The notes: generated by a model from the letters alone, not told the origin. Shown: positions 17,823 to 28,944, numbered from the stretch's first letter. The stretch: 32,188 nt of DNA from Chara braunii (GCA_003427395.1 BFEA01000181.1:1870176-1902363); one strand, 5' to 3'. Made by a program: numbers and translations.

Positions 17823-19830
17823 ATGGTGACCCTTAGATCCGGAACCATTACCACCCCCTACAGCAAAGAGCAGGAGGAGAGAGCTGCCGCCCTTCTGCGT
17901 GAGAAGAAAGAGAAGATGGAGAAGAGGGAACTAATCAAACAGGCTAAGATGTTGGCAGTGCTGGAGGAGCAGGAAGCAAAGAAGAGGCAGACGGAGGAGG
18001 AGATGGAAAGATGGAAGGAGCACGAGGAGAAGATGACAGCTGTTCAGGCCGAAGAAGAAGAAGAAGAAAAAGAAGAAGTGGAGGAGGAAGAAAAAAGACC
18101 GCTAGAGAGGAGAAGAGGAGGAGGAAGCACAAGTAAAGACGCGAAGATTGCGAAAAGAGCGCAGGAATGGGCCGCGCATTTGGAGTTAGGGGAAGACCGG
18201 GAGGCTGAGATGACTGTACCTGAGGAAGAAAGAGAAGCGGCCAGGAGGCAAATTGAAGCAGAGAGGGATCCAGTAAAGAGAAGGGCGAAGGAGGAGGAAC
18301 AACGGATGGCGTGGAGATACCGGTTATCCCAAGAAAAGGTAAAGCGATTGGAAGTGGCAGAGAGGGTGGACAAGGACCTAAGAGCGACGGAAGTTAGGAT
18401 GGGGAAGATCCGAGCGGAGACTGAGCTAGCAACCAAGCTATATACGCTGATCCAAAGTGTAGAGGCTTAATTAGTCGCACAACAGGAACAAATGCAGTAC
18501 GAACGCAGTCAATACATCAAGATAGACGTGATACGGGCGGGGTTCAAGGACTTCGCATGCGACATGATGAAACACCTGCTGACCACGTGCACATTGCGAC
18601 TAATGAGAGTTTTGTACTGGCGCCATTGAAGGCGCCAAGCTAGCGGCCCCTAAGGAAGAGGCGTCGGCCCCACCACATCGCGAGAAAGTCAAGGTCCGAT
18701 TTCCCGAACCCTTCAGTGGAAAGAAGGGTGAAGATTTTGATAACTGGGAGGCCAACGTGCATTCCTATTTGTATCTGCAGGGAGTCACGCTTGAAGACCA
18801 CACTGTGGTGGTCTTCCAGGCCCTTAGAGACTAAGCGACTAGCTTTGCTACGCCGCTAGCCCGCGCTGCCAACTGCGATAACGATATGGTTACATACTCC
18901 AAACTGACACCACTATCCGACTTCCTAAAAGCCCTCAGGGAGCGATTTTCTGATGTCACGCAGTGCCTTAAGGCCTCAGACAAACTCCAAATGATCCACA
19001 CTCGCCAATGGAAGAGTGTGCATGTGCTAAAGTCCGCTATGGACTAACTGATTGCGGTCCCTGAGCATGGAGTCACTGATGTGCAACTCCTTAACCTCTT
19101 CTACTGTGCCCTGCCTGAAAATACTCAGGGACATTTCTTCGAGAAGAAGAATCAGCAGGGCATTTGCCACCCAAGCGTCGCCAGTTACCACGTTCTGGCA
19201 CAAGGATCTGTCTAAGCGAAAACGTGGAACGGACGCACCATCTCAGGCCAAATCAAGGCCAAAGATAGTCTGATCTTATCGATGGAGGAAGGAGGTGCAC
19301 AGGAGGTTCCCCACTCTTACATCGAGTGGGGACTAGAGGAGGAGGACAACAGCACAGGCAAGGGGAGAACCTACGCTGCTATCGCGGCTGGAGGGAGGTC
19401 GCAAGGAGGACAACGGTCCGACCCAAGTGGTCGGGCCCAGGGTGGCCGAGGGCAGGGCGGCCAAGGGGTTGGCGGCAATGGCAACCGCCAAGCGGGAGGA
19501 ACGGGAGGTCCCCCGTCTAACCGTCCGAGTTCTAGTCGCTCACCCCCCAGACAGGGAAGGTGGTATCCAGGCCGGCCTGAAGGCCGACCTTGGTTAGACC
19601 TGGGTAAAGATCAAAAGGTATGGCAAGAACGCATTAGTAGTTCTCAATGCATATTCTGTGGGGACCTAGGGCACATTATCAAATTTTGTCCTAAGTATAG
19701 GGACCGTTGCATCTGGGGCAGCAAAAGACAGCCGTTGGTAGGGGTCGCAACTGCCCCAAACTCAGGAGTATGTGGATCTGAGCGTGCCAGCGAAGTAGAG
19801 TCTCCCACTCCACATATTCCCATGGCATAG
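17823..19830 (+). pseudogene. gag: gag of element 1 (broken)
   Basis: I choose ATG 17823 (MVTLRSGTIT), because the frame upstream lacks an ATG. The first 215 residues are Lys/Glu-rich and probably coiled-coil, ending at TAA 18468. Reading resumes past the stop and shifts frame near 18590-18630. It then continues through a capsid-like part (KVKVRFPEPFSGKKGEDFDN near 18690) with stops at 18832, 19045 and 19213. The open tail from 19282 has a Gly/Arg/Gln-rich segment and a canonical zinc knuckle CIFCGDLGHIIKFC at 19648-19689, the RNA-binding nucleocapsid signature. Several stops are one C-to-T change away from Gln codons. Gag would assemble particles and package RNA. In this state it cannot give a full protein. 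Confidence 0.85.
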
Positions 19831-20470
19831 GTTGCAGGCCAGCGTCTAGTAAGTTGTCCAAAGATCGCTTGTGTTAGGGTCTCTTTAGGCGCTTCCCTCA
19901 TAGGCTTAGCCAATGAACTGAGAGAGAGGAGGCAAGCCTGGGCCAAGATGAAGAAGGACAGTAAAGGACAACTGATCCTCGCAGATGTAGAGATATTTAG
20001 AGCTAGAGTAGGAGCCCTCAGGCGGGGTGACTAGGAGCTATATTAGTCGTAAAGCGCTAGGGAAGTTGAAGTTGAACCTAAAGGTCCAGAGACTAGAAGA
20101 GCCTGTAGTCAGCATCCTCACAGACAATAGCAGGATGCGCGTCGAAGAGTATGTTGAGGGGGTCCACGCCTACTTCTGCCTGGAGAAAGATGGCAAGGCA
20201 GAGAAGGTACTGCACTCCCTGACCCTCCTTGTAGAAGAGAGTCTCCCGTTTGACATAGTTCTAGGCACAGATTGGGGAGAGGCAGCAGGAGCCACACCTC
20301 ACCTCAGAGAGCATGAGTGTAGGCTCCCTAGTGCGTCAGGCGAAGTCAAGAAAGTCTGCCTGTTCCATGAGTCCGGGGTCGATATAATCCCCTTGCCCAT
20401 TGCTGCCTCAGTGCTCCTGCATTCGCCAGGCTTGTGCGAAAGGAGCTGCTTGAAGAGCAGGTGTTCGTGA
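19831..20470 (+). pseudogene. pro: Aspartic protease region of element 1 (inactive)
   Basis: After the gag tail there are stops and shifts until a frame from about 20012 reads PSGGVTRSYISRKAL. The TRSYIS..AL pattern is the flap-proximal start of a retroelement protease. The catalytic Asp-Ser/Thr-Gly triad is not readable: the position of the Asp is Pro. Further on, FDIVLGTDW (near 20250) is the second conserved block (ILGxxW/L) of the family. The protease would cut the Gag-Pol precursor. The frame ends at 20470 and overlaps, in another frame, the start of the RT segment at 20434. Confidence 0.75.
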
Positions 20471-21808
20471 CCTATATTAGGCCGGTGTCCGATCAGCCTA
20501 AGGAGGAAGAAAAGACCAATCCTCCTATTGCCAGTCTGCTGGAAGAATATAAGGATCTATCTGAACCACCTTCAGGGGTGGTGCCCAGACCGATCCAACA
20601 CCAAATAAAAATAGAACCTGGCAGTGGAACGCCAAAGGGGGCAGTCTACAGGATGTCTCCCAAAGAGTTAGAGGAGCTACGCAGACAGTTAGATGATCTC
20701 CTAGAAAAAGGATGGACTGGGTCTAGTTCATCGCCGTTCGGCGCACCTGTTCTGTTTGTCCCAAAGGAGGGAGAGTTGCGCATGTGTATTGACTACAGGG
20801 GACTGAACGCCATCACGATTAAGAATGCTGAGCCATTACCGCGTATAGATGATTTGCTAGACTGAGTTCAAGGGTGCAAATATTTCCCGAAGATAGATCT
20901 AAAATCAGGGTACCATCAGATAGAGGTGCACCCTGACGATCAGTATAAGACGGCGTTCAGGACAAGGTATGGGCATTACAAGTTCATACTGATGCCATTT
21001 GGACTTACTAATGCACCCGCAACATTTCAACGTTGTATGAACGACTTGTTTAGACCCTGGCTAGATAGGTTCGTCGTAGTTTACCTAGACGATATCCTAG
21101 TGTTCAGCACCCCACCCTCGAGGAACATGAGGGCCATCTACGACAGATTTTAAGTAAGCTCAGAGAGTCTAACTTTAAGATTAACCCGAAGAAGTGTGAA
21201 TGGGCCAAGACACAGGTCCTTTACCTAGGCCATGTACTAGACGGCGATGGCATTCGGCCTGAGGACAACAAGATAGCATCCATCAGAGATTGGCCAACTC
21301 CTAAGACACTAACAGAGTTGCGTTCTTTCTTAGGACTGGCTAACTACTACAGGAAGTTCGTGAGGAACGTCTCTACGATCGCTGCTCCCCTTCGTAGACT
21401 ACTGAAGAAATAAGCTATCTGGAAGTGGGATTAGGATTGTACGTCAACCTTCAAGAAATTGAAGAAGGCTTTGATAGAGTACCCTGTCTTCAAAGTTGTC
21501 GATCCATCATTGCCATTTGTTGTTACTACAAACGCGAGTCAGTATGGCATAGGTGATGTTCTACAACAAGATTACGGCAACAGCTATAGGCCCGTAGAGT
21601 TCATGTCAGCCAGACTGCCTTCAGAGAAAGTCGCTGTCGACATACGAGAGGGAACTCCACGCTCTTAGGCAGGCTCTAGAGCACTGGAAACACTTCCTGC
21701 TTGGGAGGCACTTCAAGGTTTATTTAGACCACGAGACTCTTAGATGGCTAAGGACATAGGCCAAGATGACGCCCAAGTTGACCAGATGGGCTGCTAAGAT
21801 AGACTTGT
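20434..21808 (+). pseudogene. pol: Reverse transcriptase and RNase H of element 1 (broken)
   Basis: The RT begins with the linker to its finger domain ([19 protein letters not shown], near 20715) and [13 protein letters not shown]. It crosses TGA 20863 and continues with [13 protein letters not shown] and [14 protein letters not shown]. The catalytic YLDD is at 21082-21093. The frame shifts near 21110 and goes on as the thumb and connection (FLGLANYYRKFVRN) with stops at 21411 and 21432. RNase H follows: the first catalytic Asp is changed to Asn (TTNASQYGIG at 21528-21557), while YEREL with the Glu lies in another frame after a shift near 21635. TAG at 21757 interrupts it again. RT copies the RNA into DNA and RNase H removes the template. 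Both are disabled here. Confidence 0.9.
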
Positions 21809-22680
21809 ATGTTAAAACCCGTTAAAGGCAAGTACAACGTGGTAGCTGATGCGCTAAGTAGGAGATCTGATTATTTCGGCGCGATAGTACACTATCTAGA
21901 CATAGGGGCTGATCTGCAGCAGAAAGTAAGAGATGCCTATGCACATGATCCAATCTACAGTGAGCTGCTGAAAAGAGTAAGGGAAGCCCCAAATAGTGAG
22001 CCACACTACCGGAGCACGAATGGGCTATTGTTTGAAAAGACTAATGTCGCTGACAGGCTATGCATCCCCAATAGTGAAGAGATCCGTAGTCTGATCTTAG
22101 GGGAATGCCACGATACAGAAGGGCACTTTGGATGGCAGAAGACTTTAGCTATCCTGATGATGTCCTATACGTGGCCAGGCATGGAAGCAGACTGCATAAA
22201 ATATGTGCGCAGTTGCAAAGTGTGTCGGTGTAATAAAGCTACGACTAGAGCCCCTCTAGGTCTTCTTAGACCCTTGCCTATTCCCTCAGGACCCGGAGAT
22301 TCAGTGTCCATTGACTTCATGGATACTGGGGTCAAAAGCAAACATGGAAGCGAGCATGGTCATAGTACAGATTTAGTAAGTATGCAGTATTTGTTCCCTT
22401 GCCTTCAGAGCCCCGTACAGAGTTAGTTATAAGGAAGTTCTTTGATTTCTGGGTAAGCGAGCATGGTATGCCATTGTCCATAGTAAGTGATAGGGACACC
22501 CGGTTTACCAGCCAAAACTGGCAAGATCTTATGAAAGTATGCGGGTCTAAGTTGTTGATGTCGTAAGGACGACACCTCGAGACTAACGGTCAGACAGAAC
22601 AGATGAATAAGTTCTTGCAACAGCTACTCAGAATGTACATTGCACCAGATCAGCTAGATTGGGACGAGTTGCTTCCCAAA
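21809..22680 (+). pseudogene. int: Integrase zinc-finger and core of element 1 (broken)
   Basis: The frame from 21809 links to RNase H through VVADALSRRSDY, a typical junction. The HHCC zinc finger is complete: His pair in HDTEGHFG (22109-22132) and Cys pair in CKVC (22214-22225). The core starts with SIDFMD (first catalytic Asp, near 22308-22325). A frameshift near 22350 moves the reading to another frame with VSDRDTRFTS (second Asp, near 22480) and LETNGQTEQMN (third catalytic residue Glu, near 22590). Stops lie at 22564 and 22681. All three DDE residues are still present but split between frames. The enzyme would insert the DNA copy into chromosomes. Confidence 0.88.
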
Positions 22681-23393
22681 TAGCAAACGCCTACAACAAG
22701 AGCGTTCACTTAAATACTTGTCGGACTCCTAATGAGCTACATAAATCTTTTAAACCTAGGCGACCACTAGAAGGACTAAATCGGGACCAGATCCAGAGAC
22801 TTCCACCCGGTACTCGAGAGTTCGCGGTTCCTCATGAGCAAGAGATTGTTGAGGTCACAGACAACCTGAGGAAGGCCCAGGACCGCATGATAGAGCAGGC
22901 TAACAAGCACCGCCGACCTTCACAGTTTCATGTAGGTGACCTAGTCTGGGTCAAGTCAAAGGAGTTCGCACCAGAGGAAAACATCTCGCAGAAGCTCTCA
23001 CCTGCATATAGAGGACCGTGGCCTGTCCTAGAAGTCAAAGGAGGAGGGGACGACCCGTCGTATACGATGGAGATCCCAACACACCTCCACACGTACCCAA
23101 TCTTCCACGCCTCTAAGTCGTTACCTTGCACCACGTCTGACAGGTTCCCTTCCAGAAGTTCGATGATTCCTCCAAACATGGATGGCGCGTATGATATAGA
23201 GCGCATTGTGGAAGAGGACGTGTTTAGGACAGGAGGCCGAGGTCGTTCCAAGAAACAGTACAAAGTTAGGTTCGCATACCAGGAACCCGAGGACAACCGG
23301 TGGTTTACAAGAACAGAGCTTTTAGAAACCGCTCCTGACATAGTACACGCCTACAAGAGGGAAAGAAAAGGTAAAGGTCTTGCCTTGAGTTAG
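22659..23393 (+). pseudogene. int: Integrase C-terminus with chromodomain-like tail, element 1
   Basis: A 735 bp open frame, the longest surviving one in the element apart from gag. It begins in the integrase core end (SQIANAYNKSVH), then has the GPY/F-type module (HVGDLVWVKSKEF, LSPAYRGPWPVLEV, then YPIFHASKSL). It ends with IERIVEEDVF..KKQYKVRFAY..NRWFTRTELLE, which fits a chromodomain: aromatic and hydrophobic spacing, a Trp near the end and a terminal helix. Chromodomains of chromoviruses bind chromatin marks and steer integration. The start at 22659 is only the first in-frame codon after the frameshift, so this is a fragment and not a separate gene. Confidence 0.8.
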
Positions 23394-23423
23394 AGTCTTC
23401 TCGGAGGACCTCGAATTTAGGAC

Positions 23424-23436
23424 GGCGGGAGGGAAA
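23424..23436 (+). promoter_or_regulatory. Polypurine tract of element 1
   Basis: GGCGGGAGGGAAA lies 30 bp after the integrase stop and just before the inferred right LTR, where plus-strand DNA synthesis is primed. One pyrimidine interrupts it. Confidence 0.6.
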
Positions 23437-24379
23437 CGGTTTCACCCGGTTGACCTGGTACTGCAGTCATAGAGATTCGATCCCTAGACCTATGCCCTAA
23501 CCCTGTACATTGACCCTGTGTGCTGAGTGGGATTCGATCCCTAGACCTACCCTCTACCTGTACATAGACCCCGTGACCTGAGTAGTATACGATCCCCAAA
23601 CCTGTCTGTAGATTAGCAGCTAGGTCTATTACCAATAGGCCTAGAGAGTCTGTTCTAGAAGTCTCTACCGAGTCTGTCGAAACTTTGTAGAGTTTGTAGG
23701 TTCTAGAAGTCCATAGGGTTTTGTAGGGTGGTCCAACTAGCATGTACCCGGGTAAGGGCTGCACGCCGGGAAGGTTCTGGAGCACGCAGAGAGTTCCACA
23801 CGTTTGGCCCAGAAGGACAAACGTCTAGAAGCTTCCCTGGGCCACACGTTTTGGCCCAGGTCCACAGGTCTGGAGGCTGAGTTCGGGTACCTCCGAAGAA
23901 GTATAAATAAACAGGCATCGTCCAGCCATTCATTCATTNGCCTGTGAGCCATGCGGAAGAGCTGCCTTGGTGTCTTGTGCATGGAGGTCTGCAGGTGCCT
24001 GGAGACAAAGTGGGCAGTGAAGAAGACAACAGCCATAGCTGGCCAGTGGGGTAGATGTTCGCAGCCATAGCTAGCAGGAGGAAGACGACGGTGGCCATAA
24101 CCGTCCAGCTGTTGGTGAAGACAAGTGTTCAGAGTGTGTGAGGTTGTGCTGAGTGGGGACATTCAGGGTGGTCCTCGTACGTGCGCGGATGAGACAGTGA
24201 AGGAGAGAGTGAGGCTGGTGGTAGAGAAAGTGTTCGGCGGCCATAGCCGCAAGTTCTGCAGTTGTTCAGATTGAGTTTAAGACAAGTTCATTGTTGTTTT
24301 TGAGTTGAAAGAGTTCAGTTTTGCCATCGGTTCTCAAGTGTGGATGTTGTGAGCAAGTCCAGAGTTGAGTCTGAATGTA
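23437..24379 (+). repeat. Right LTR of element 1
   Basis: The end at GTCTGAATGTA (24379) is fixed by match to the left LTR. The start is inferred from the polypurine tract, because the left LTR lacks U3. U3 contains a 55-57 bp tandem repeat (GATTCGATCCCTAGACCT at 23474 and 23531, a worn third unit near 23586) and a TATA box. The R/U5 part carries CATA-loop inverted repeats. One N at 23939. No clear target-site duplication is visible because the left end is lost. Confidence 0.75.
23902..23909 (+). promoter_or_regulatory. TATA box in U3 of the right LTR
   Basis: TATAAATA with transcription expected to start about 25-35 bp downstream, near 23930-23940. The truncated left LTR begins downstream of this point, so only the right LTR retains a promoter, directed outward into element 2. 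Confidence 0.65.
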
Positions 24380-24668
24380 TTTCTGGTGCCGATAGTTAGG
24401 ACACCAACATACAAATTGTCAAAATACCGGACAGTTCACACGTCAGGCAGGCCCTTGGACCCGCCGCTTCCGCATCCGCCACTCCCGATCCCTCCTCAAC
24501 TTGAACATTGTCCCCATGATCACCACGAACCCGCCCCGACATTGAACACTAGTCTGCCAACCATCGCATCGGCGATGACCTCTATTCCACTGATGGCCCG
24601 GTTGGCATCGACAATTTGTCCGCCCCCCCGCCTCCCCGGTGACGCACTTCCCACCGTACGATCCATAG
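24380..24668 (+). other. Junction of elements 1 and 2, proline-rich frame
   Basis: After the LTR end the sequence is unlike the leader that follows the left LTR. A frame from about 24440 to 24679 is Pro- and His-rich and could be the worn C-terminal part of a gag, but no zinc knuckle is present. No PBS or LTR of element 2 is recognisable. Confidence 0.45.
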
Positions 24669-25403
24669 GCATCGCATGACACCGCTCCCACTGGTACATG
24701 TTCCTCTACCCTTCTCCTGAATCCATCCTCTGTCACCTTTTTTGATGTTGTTAAGGAACAAGCCCGACATGATCGGCTTGTCAGATTAGGCACCGAACAG
24801 CGCCTCCTCAACGCCATCATCTCCATCGCCTACTCATCCTGCTTCCACCTCAAATCTATCTCCGCCACCCTTGGTGCGTCTACAACAAAGTTTTGGGCCC
24901 TCCTTGACATTGGAGCTACCTATAACTTTATCACCGATGCCTGTGTCCAAAAAGCCAGTCTCACCTCTACCGGTTACGACTCCCCGATTACCATTCGCCT
25001 AGGGGACAAAGATACCGCCGTCATAGTAGACCACACGGTCCCCGAGACCACCATGACGGTCGGAACCCTCTGGAGTCGGGTCTCATTGAATGTCATGCAC
25101 TTAATGTGCGATATCGTTTTGGGAAGACCTTGGTTGGACCACTACATGCCATACGCATTCCGACCCAACTTCTTCCGCCTCACCAAGCCCCCCGAACTGC
25201 CCATCGACATCCCCTATTCCCCCCACCCTACCTCCCAAAACTCCGTCACTCCCTACCAGTTTCTCCACATGGCCCGTCAAAACCCCGACTCCACTTACTA
25301 TTGCCTTGTCCTTGATCGCGAACGTCCTGAGGACTTGCTCCCTATGGACAAACCCGATCAAGGCCGCCCCTCCGACCCCGCCCTCACCTCCATCCTCGAT
25401 TAG
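24669..25403 (+). pseudogene. pro: Protease domain of element 2
   Basis: Open for 245 codons after TAG 24666. The active-site region reads LLDIGATYNFI (catalytic Asp codon 24906-24908). The Asp is kept, but the usual Ser or Thr of Asp-Ser/Thr-Gly is Ile, which should impair activity. The later block DIVLGRPWLDHY (near 25112) is the conserved second motif. TAG at 25401 falls just before FKDVF, the start of the RT linker. The same frame continues beyond, so protease and RT were one polyprotein. Confidence 0.82.
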
Positions 25404-26180
25404 TTCAAGGACGTTTTTCTCGAGTCCTTGACTGCCGGATTACCCCCGGATTGTGGTGTATCTCATACCATTGATCTAGAACCCGTCCACCCTCCGCCGT
25501 GCCGCCCTCCATACCAGCTCTCCGTCCCCAAAGCCAAAGAAATAAAGTGACAACTCAATGAGTTCCATGAAAAAGGATTCACTAAGTCAAGCTCCTCCCC
25601 CTTCGGTACAAGTTGCCTTTTCGTGAAGAAAGGCGAAACCTCATAACTAAGGATGTGCACAGACTACCACGCCTTGAATCGGATCACGATCAAGAACAAG
25701 TTCCCCCTACCTCGGATCTCCGAGCTTCTTGACCGCCTCCGTGGAGCCAGAAATTTTACCAAGATTGACCTTCGCAGTGGCTTCCACCAGATCCGCACCC
25801 GTGAGGAGGACAACCACAAGACCGCATTCCGTTCTCGCTTCGGGCACGAGTCCATCATGATGCCCTTCGGACTCACCAACGCCCCCGCCACATTACAATC
25901 CACCATGAATCACATCTTCCGCGACCTCCTCGAAGTTTGTGTCGTCGTCTACCTCGATGATATCCTTGTCTATAGCCCCACCTTCGAGTCTCACCTTCAA
26001 GACCTTCGCAAAGTCCTCTCTATCCTCAGAAAGCAAAACTTATATGCCAAGCTCAGCATATGCACCTTTGTTGCCGCAAGCGTAGAGTACCTTGGGGTAT
26101 CTGCACGGACCCCTCGAAGGTCACCGCCCTCGTTGAGTACCCCATGCCCAAGACCCTACTCCAACTCCGCTCATTTTTTG
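25404..26180 (+). pseudogene. pol: Reverse transcriptase of element 2
   Basis: Begins FKDVFLESLTAGLPP, with stops at 25548 and 25644, then a 251-codon open frame from 25653 (MCTDYHALNRITIKNKFPLP). Motifs: [28 protein letters not shown], and the catalytic YLDD at 25950-25961 followed by ILVYSPT. A frameshift near 26100 (after VEYLGV) moves the thumb region to another frame (VTALVEYPMPKTLLQLRSFF), then back near 26180 (LANYYRPFIRNFS). All core catalytic residues of the palm are present. Only the stops and shifts block it. Confidence 0.88.
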
Positions 26181-26815
26181 AGCCTTGCCAACTATTATCG
26201 CCCCTTCATCCGTAACTTCTCCAACATCTCAGACCCACTCCACAAAGTCACACGCAAGGACGAGCCCTTCACCTTCAACGACCGCCGCCAACATCCTTTC
26301 GACTTACTTAAACAACCATCACCACGACCCCTACCCTCAAGATCGCCGACCCCTCTCAACATTTCTATGTTACCACTGATGCATCCGACTTCGCATTTGG
26401 AGCCGTAGTCTCGCAACATTTTCCTCATGACACCTCTGAAACCCTCTCCATCAAAGACTCCCCCACCCACCCCGAGGCTCCACCCGACGAACACCCCATC
26501 GCCTTCGCAAGCCAGAAGCTCCTTCCCACAGAGATGAACTACCGCTCCAACGAGAAGGAACTTCTCGTCGTGATTCACACCCTCAAAGTCTGACGCCCGT
26601 ACCTCGATGGACAATACTTCACCATTCGCACCGACAACACCATAGTCTCCTCCATTTTCACCAAGAAAGACATCACGCCCCGCCAAGCCCGCTGGTTAGA
26701 CTTTCTTGCCCAATTCACATTTACCATTTGCCACATTCCCGACAAAAGCAACTATGTCGCCAATGCCCTCTCCCGACGCCCCGACCACAAGCCCCCTGAA
26801 AAAGTATATACCTCC
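26181..26815 (+). pseudogene. pol: RNase H of element 2
   Basis: Frameshifts near 26300 lead to YVTTDASDFAFGAV with the first catalytic Asp, NEKELLVVI with the Glu, and RTDNTIVSSIF with the next Asp, near 26371, 26550 and 26628. A TGA lies near 26591. The domain ends at NALSRRPDHKPP, the usual RNase H-integrase junction. In contrast to element 1, the catalytic acidic residues are kept. Confidence 0.8.
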
Positions 26816-27608
26816 ATGACCCACATTAAGCTCCTCCCATCGCTCCATTACCAATACACACAAGGCTACCTCTCATACCCTGACTTCTCCACCGTCTACA
26901 ACAAGCTTTGTGACCTCAACCCTGTCCCCAACTACTCCCTCCACAACAATCTTCTCTACATCGACACCAAAGGCACTCGCCAACTTTGCATCCCCGCCGC
27001 ACGTGGTCCCCGTACCCAGCCCTTGGTCGAGCACCACGACGCTAAGACTGCAGGACATCTCGGGTTCAAAAGAATCTTTGACACCATCTCCCACTACTTC
27101 CACTGGCTTTCCCTACTCACCGACATCAAAGCGTACATTCGCTCATGCCCCACATGCCAAGCCGCCAACCCTTCGAACCGGGCCTAACCCGACAAGTTAC
27201 AGTCATTGCCTATTCCCACTCACCGACGGCAGTCCATCTCTATGGACTTCGTGTGCGGTCTACCCAAGACCGGCGGTGGCCATGACTTTATCTATGTCAT
27301 CGTCTGTCACCTGACTAAACGCACACACTTCATCCCTTGCACTACTTCACACAACGCCAAAGATGTCGCCACTCTCTTCTTTAATCATGTCACACGCCAT
27401 TACGGCCTCCCCGAGAACATCATCAATGACTGTGATCCCCACTTCCCCTCACAATTCTGGAAACACCTCCTCAAAGCATATGGAACCACGCTAAAGTATA
27501 GCACTGCATTCCACCCCCAAACGAGTGACAAACCGAGAAGATGAACGATACTCTCAAAAGAATCTTGCAGAAGTATATTGTCATCCACACCAACACGACT
27601 AGGATCAG
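26816..27608 (+). pseudogene. int: Integrase zinc finger and core of element 2
   Basis: The frame from 26816 carries the HHCC finger: HHDAKTAGHLGF (His, from 27032) and CPTC (ending 27157). A stop lies near 27184. The core continues in a second frame: SMDFVCGLPKTGGG (first Asp, near 27244), INDCDPHFPSQFW (second Asp, near 27430) and HPQT at about 27511. The frame shifts just there, so the third catalytic residue (Glu, in QTEKMND) is only readable in the next frame. The catalytic triad is thus present in DNA but not in one frame. Confidence 0.85.
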
Positions 27609-28328
27609 TTGCTCACAGCCGCTGAGATCGCCTACAGCAACGTTGTTTGTCCCTCCTCTGGCATGTCCCCATTCTACCTAAACCTTGGCTACCATCTGCG
27701 CTTGCCCTCTAACTTTTTGCTTCCTTTGCAACTTAACCCCTCCACCCCCTGCCCTTCTCTCAATGAATGGGTAGCAACAATGAACAAACTCCTCCGAGAA
27801 GCCACCGAAGCCCTTGAACGAACACAAGAACAACAAGCCAGCAAGACCAACAAACACAGACGTGATGTACCTTTCAGAGTAGGGGACAAAGTCTGCATTT
27901 CCGCCAAATGCTTTGAACCCGAACACGGCTTGTCCAAAAAACTCTCGAAGAAGTGGCTCGGACCCTTCCCCATCATTGAACAAACCTTCCCCGTCAATTA
28001 CAAGCTCCAACTCACTCCTGATACGAGTCGTGTCCACCCTGTTTCCCATGTAGAATACCTAAAACAGTACCATGAATCCCCACCCCAATTCGCTGACCGC
28101 TCATATCCTAGACCTCCACCAATCATGTTACCCACAACCCTAGATTTGTCGTCGAAGCCATCATCGGACGAAGAACTACTAAGGTATCTGACCACCCTGA
28201 ACCAATCACAAAATCCAAAGTTATGGACAGGATACCCTAACGAAGAATCCACATGGGAAACTCTTGCCAACCTTAAGAACACCATGAAACTTATTCGTGC
28301 CTATGATCACGCCCATCCTATATCCTAG
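27609..28328 (+). pseudogene. int: Integrase C-terminus and chromodomain-type tail, element 2
   Basis: An open frame of 239 codons. It has YSNVVCPSSGMSPFYLNLG (core end), KHRRDVPFRVGDKVCISAK and LSKKWLGPFPIIE (GPY/F-type module), then VHPVSHVEYLKQY. The last 50 residues end in WTGYPNEESTWETLANLKN, which matches the C-terminal half of a chromodomain (Trp, Glu-rich turn, Trp-Glu, helix). The N-terminal half of the chromodomain is poorly conserved. It would guide integration to particular chromatin. The first codon is the first in-frame codon after a frameshift, so this is a fragment of the polyprotein. Confidence 0.8.
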
Positions 28329-28944
28329 CCACCCGCTGTGCCTAAACCCTACCTAAGCCCCGCCTAAACCTTGCCTCAACCCTCCCTCTACCCTGCCTCC
28401 CTACGCTACACACATCCGCTGTATCCAGCAAAACCCTTGCCCCTTGACCTCCCTCAGTCTGATCCACTCTTGCCTCCGTCTTGTCCCGTCCTCCCATCTG
28501 TCCTCTGCCACATCTCTGTCTCTCTTGCCCAAATCCTACTTATGGCCCCTGCGCGTCACCGGCGATAAAGGATCTAATGGCAAGCGCACGAGGACGATGG
28601 CATGCTGCAGCTCAGTATGAGGAGACAAGACAACTGGTTGGCCACCATGTTGTTCCTTTTGGCTGGCACCTTGGACTCGCAGACCTCTGGAGCCGCACCT
28701 TTGACATGGACATCAAGATCAATCGACGACCTGCCATCCGGATCAGACTTCATCACCAGATTGTGTACCGCACGCAACCTGCTACTGGGACAATTAAGTT
28801 GAAGCCCTCACTGTCACAGAACAGCAGGAGACAGCTTCCTCACCTCCACTTCTTCGACACCCTCCAAGACCTTCCTCAAGACATTTTTTCGCTTTTAACA
28901 CTTTGTTACAGACCTAAGACGTTGTTTTCCCAGACCCCTCAGAC
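28329..28944. other. 3' flank of element 2, no gene seen
   Basis: Strongly C-rich just after the stop (CCCTACC, CCTGCC repeats), then mixed DNA. No polypurine tract or LTR start is visible where one is expected. Frames here (163 codons at 28481-28972) have no domain I recognise. Confidence 0.45.

Larger units (their letters stand above)
16662..24379 (+). mobile_element. Ty3/gypsy LTR retrotransposon, element 1 (decayed)
   Basis: Order seen: partial left LTR, PBS, leader, gag with zinc knuckle, protease, RT, RNase H, integrase, chromodomain-like tail, purine tract, right LTR. Protease-RT-RNase H-integrase order and the C-terminal chromodomain place it in Ty3/gypsy, most likely the chromovirus branch. 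The two LTR copies match along about 400 bp with roughly one difference in 15 by eye plus indels, so the insertion is old. At least nine in-frame stops and several frameshifts make it non-autonomous. Its left LTR lacks the promoter-containing U3. Confidence 0.9.
24380..28328 (+). mobile_element. Ty3/gypsy element 2 (decayed, 5' end missing)
   Basis: Protease, RT, RNase H, integrase and a chromodomain-type end follow in the Ty3/gypsy order. It uses C-ending codons strongly (CTC, TTC, CCC, CAC), unlike element 1, so it is a different family. There is no recognisable gag, PBS or LTR. Several stops and frameshifts break it. It abuts the right LTR of element 1, which suggests insertion or recombination into it. 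Confidence 0.85.

Noticed and set aside
18044-18436. Serine-rich antisense frame opposite gag
   Set aside because: It is the reverse of the Lys/Glu-rich gag leader and not an independent gene.
22928-23341. Antisense 137-codon frame across the integrase C-terminus
   Set aside because: It is a shadow of the coding strand of element 1.
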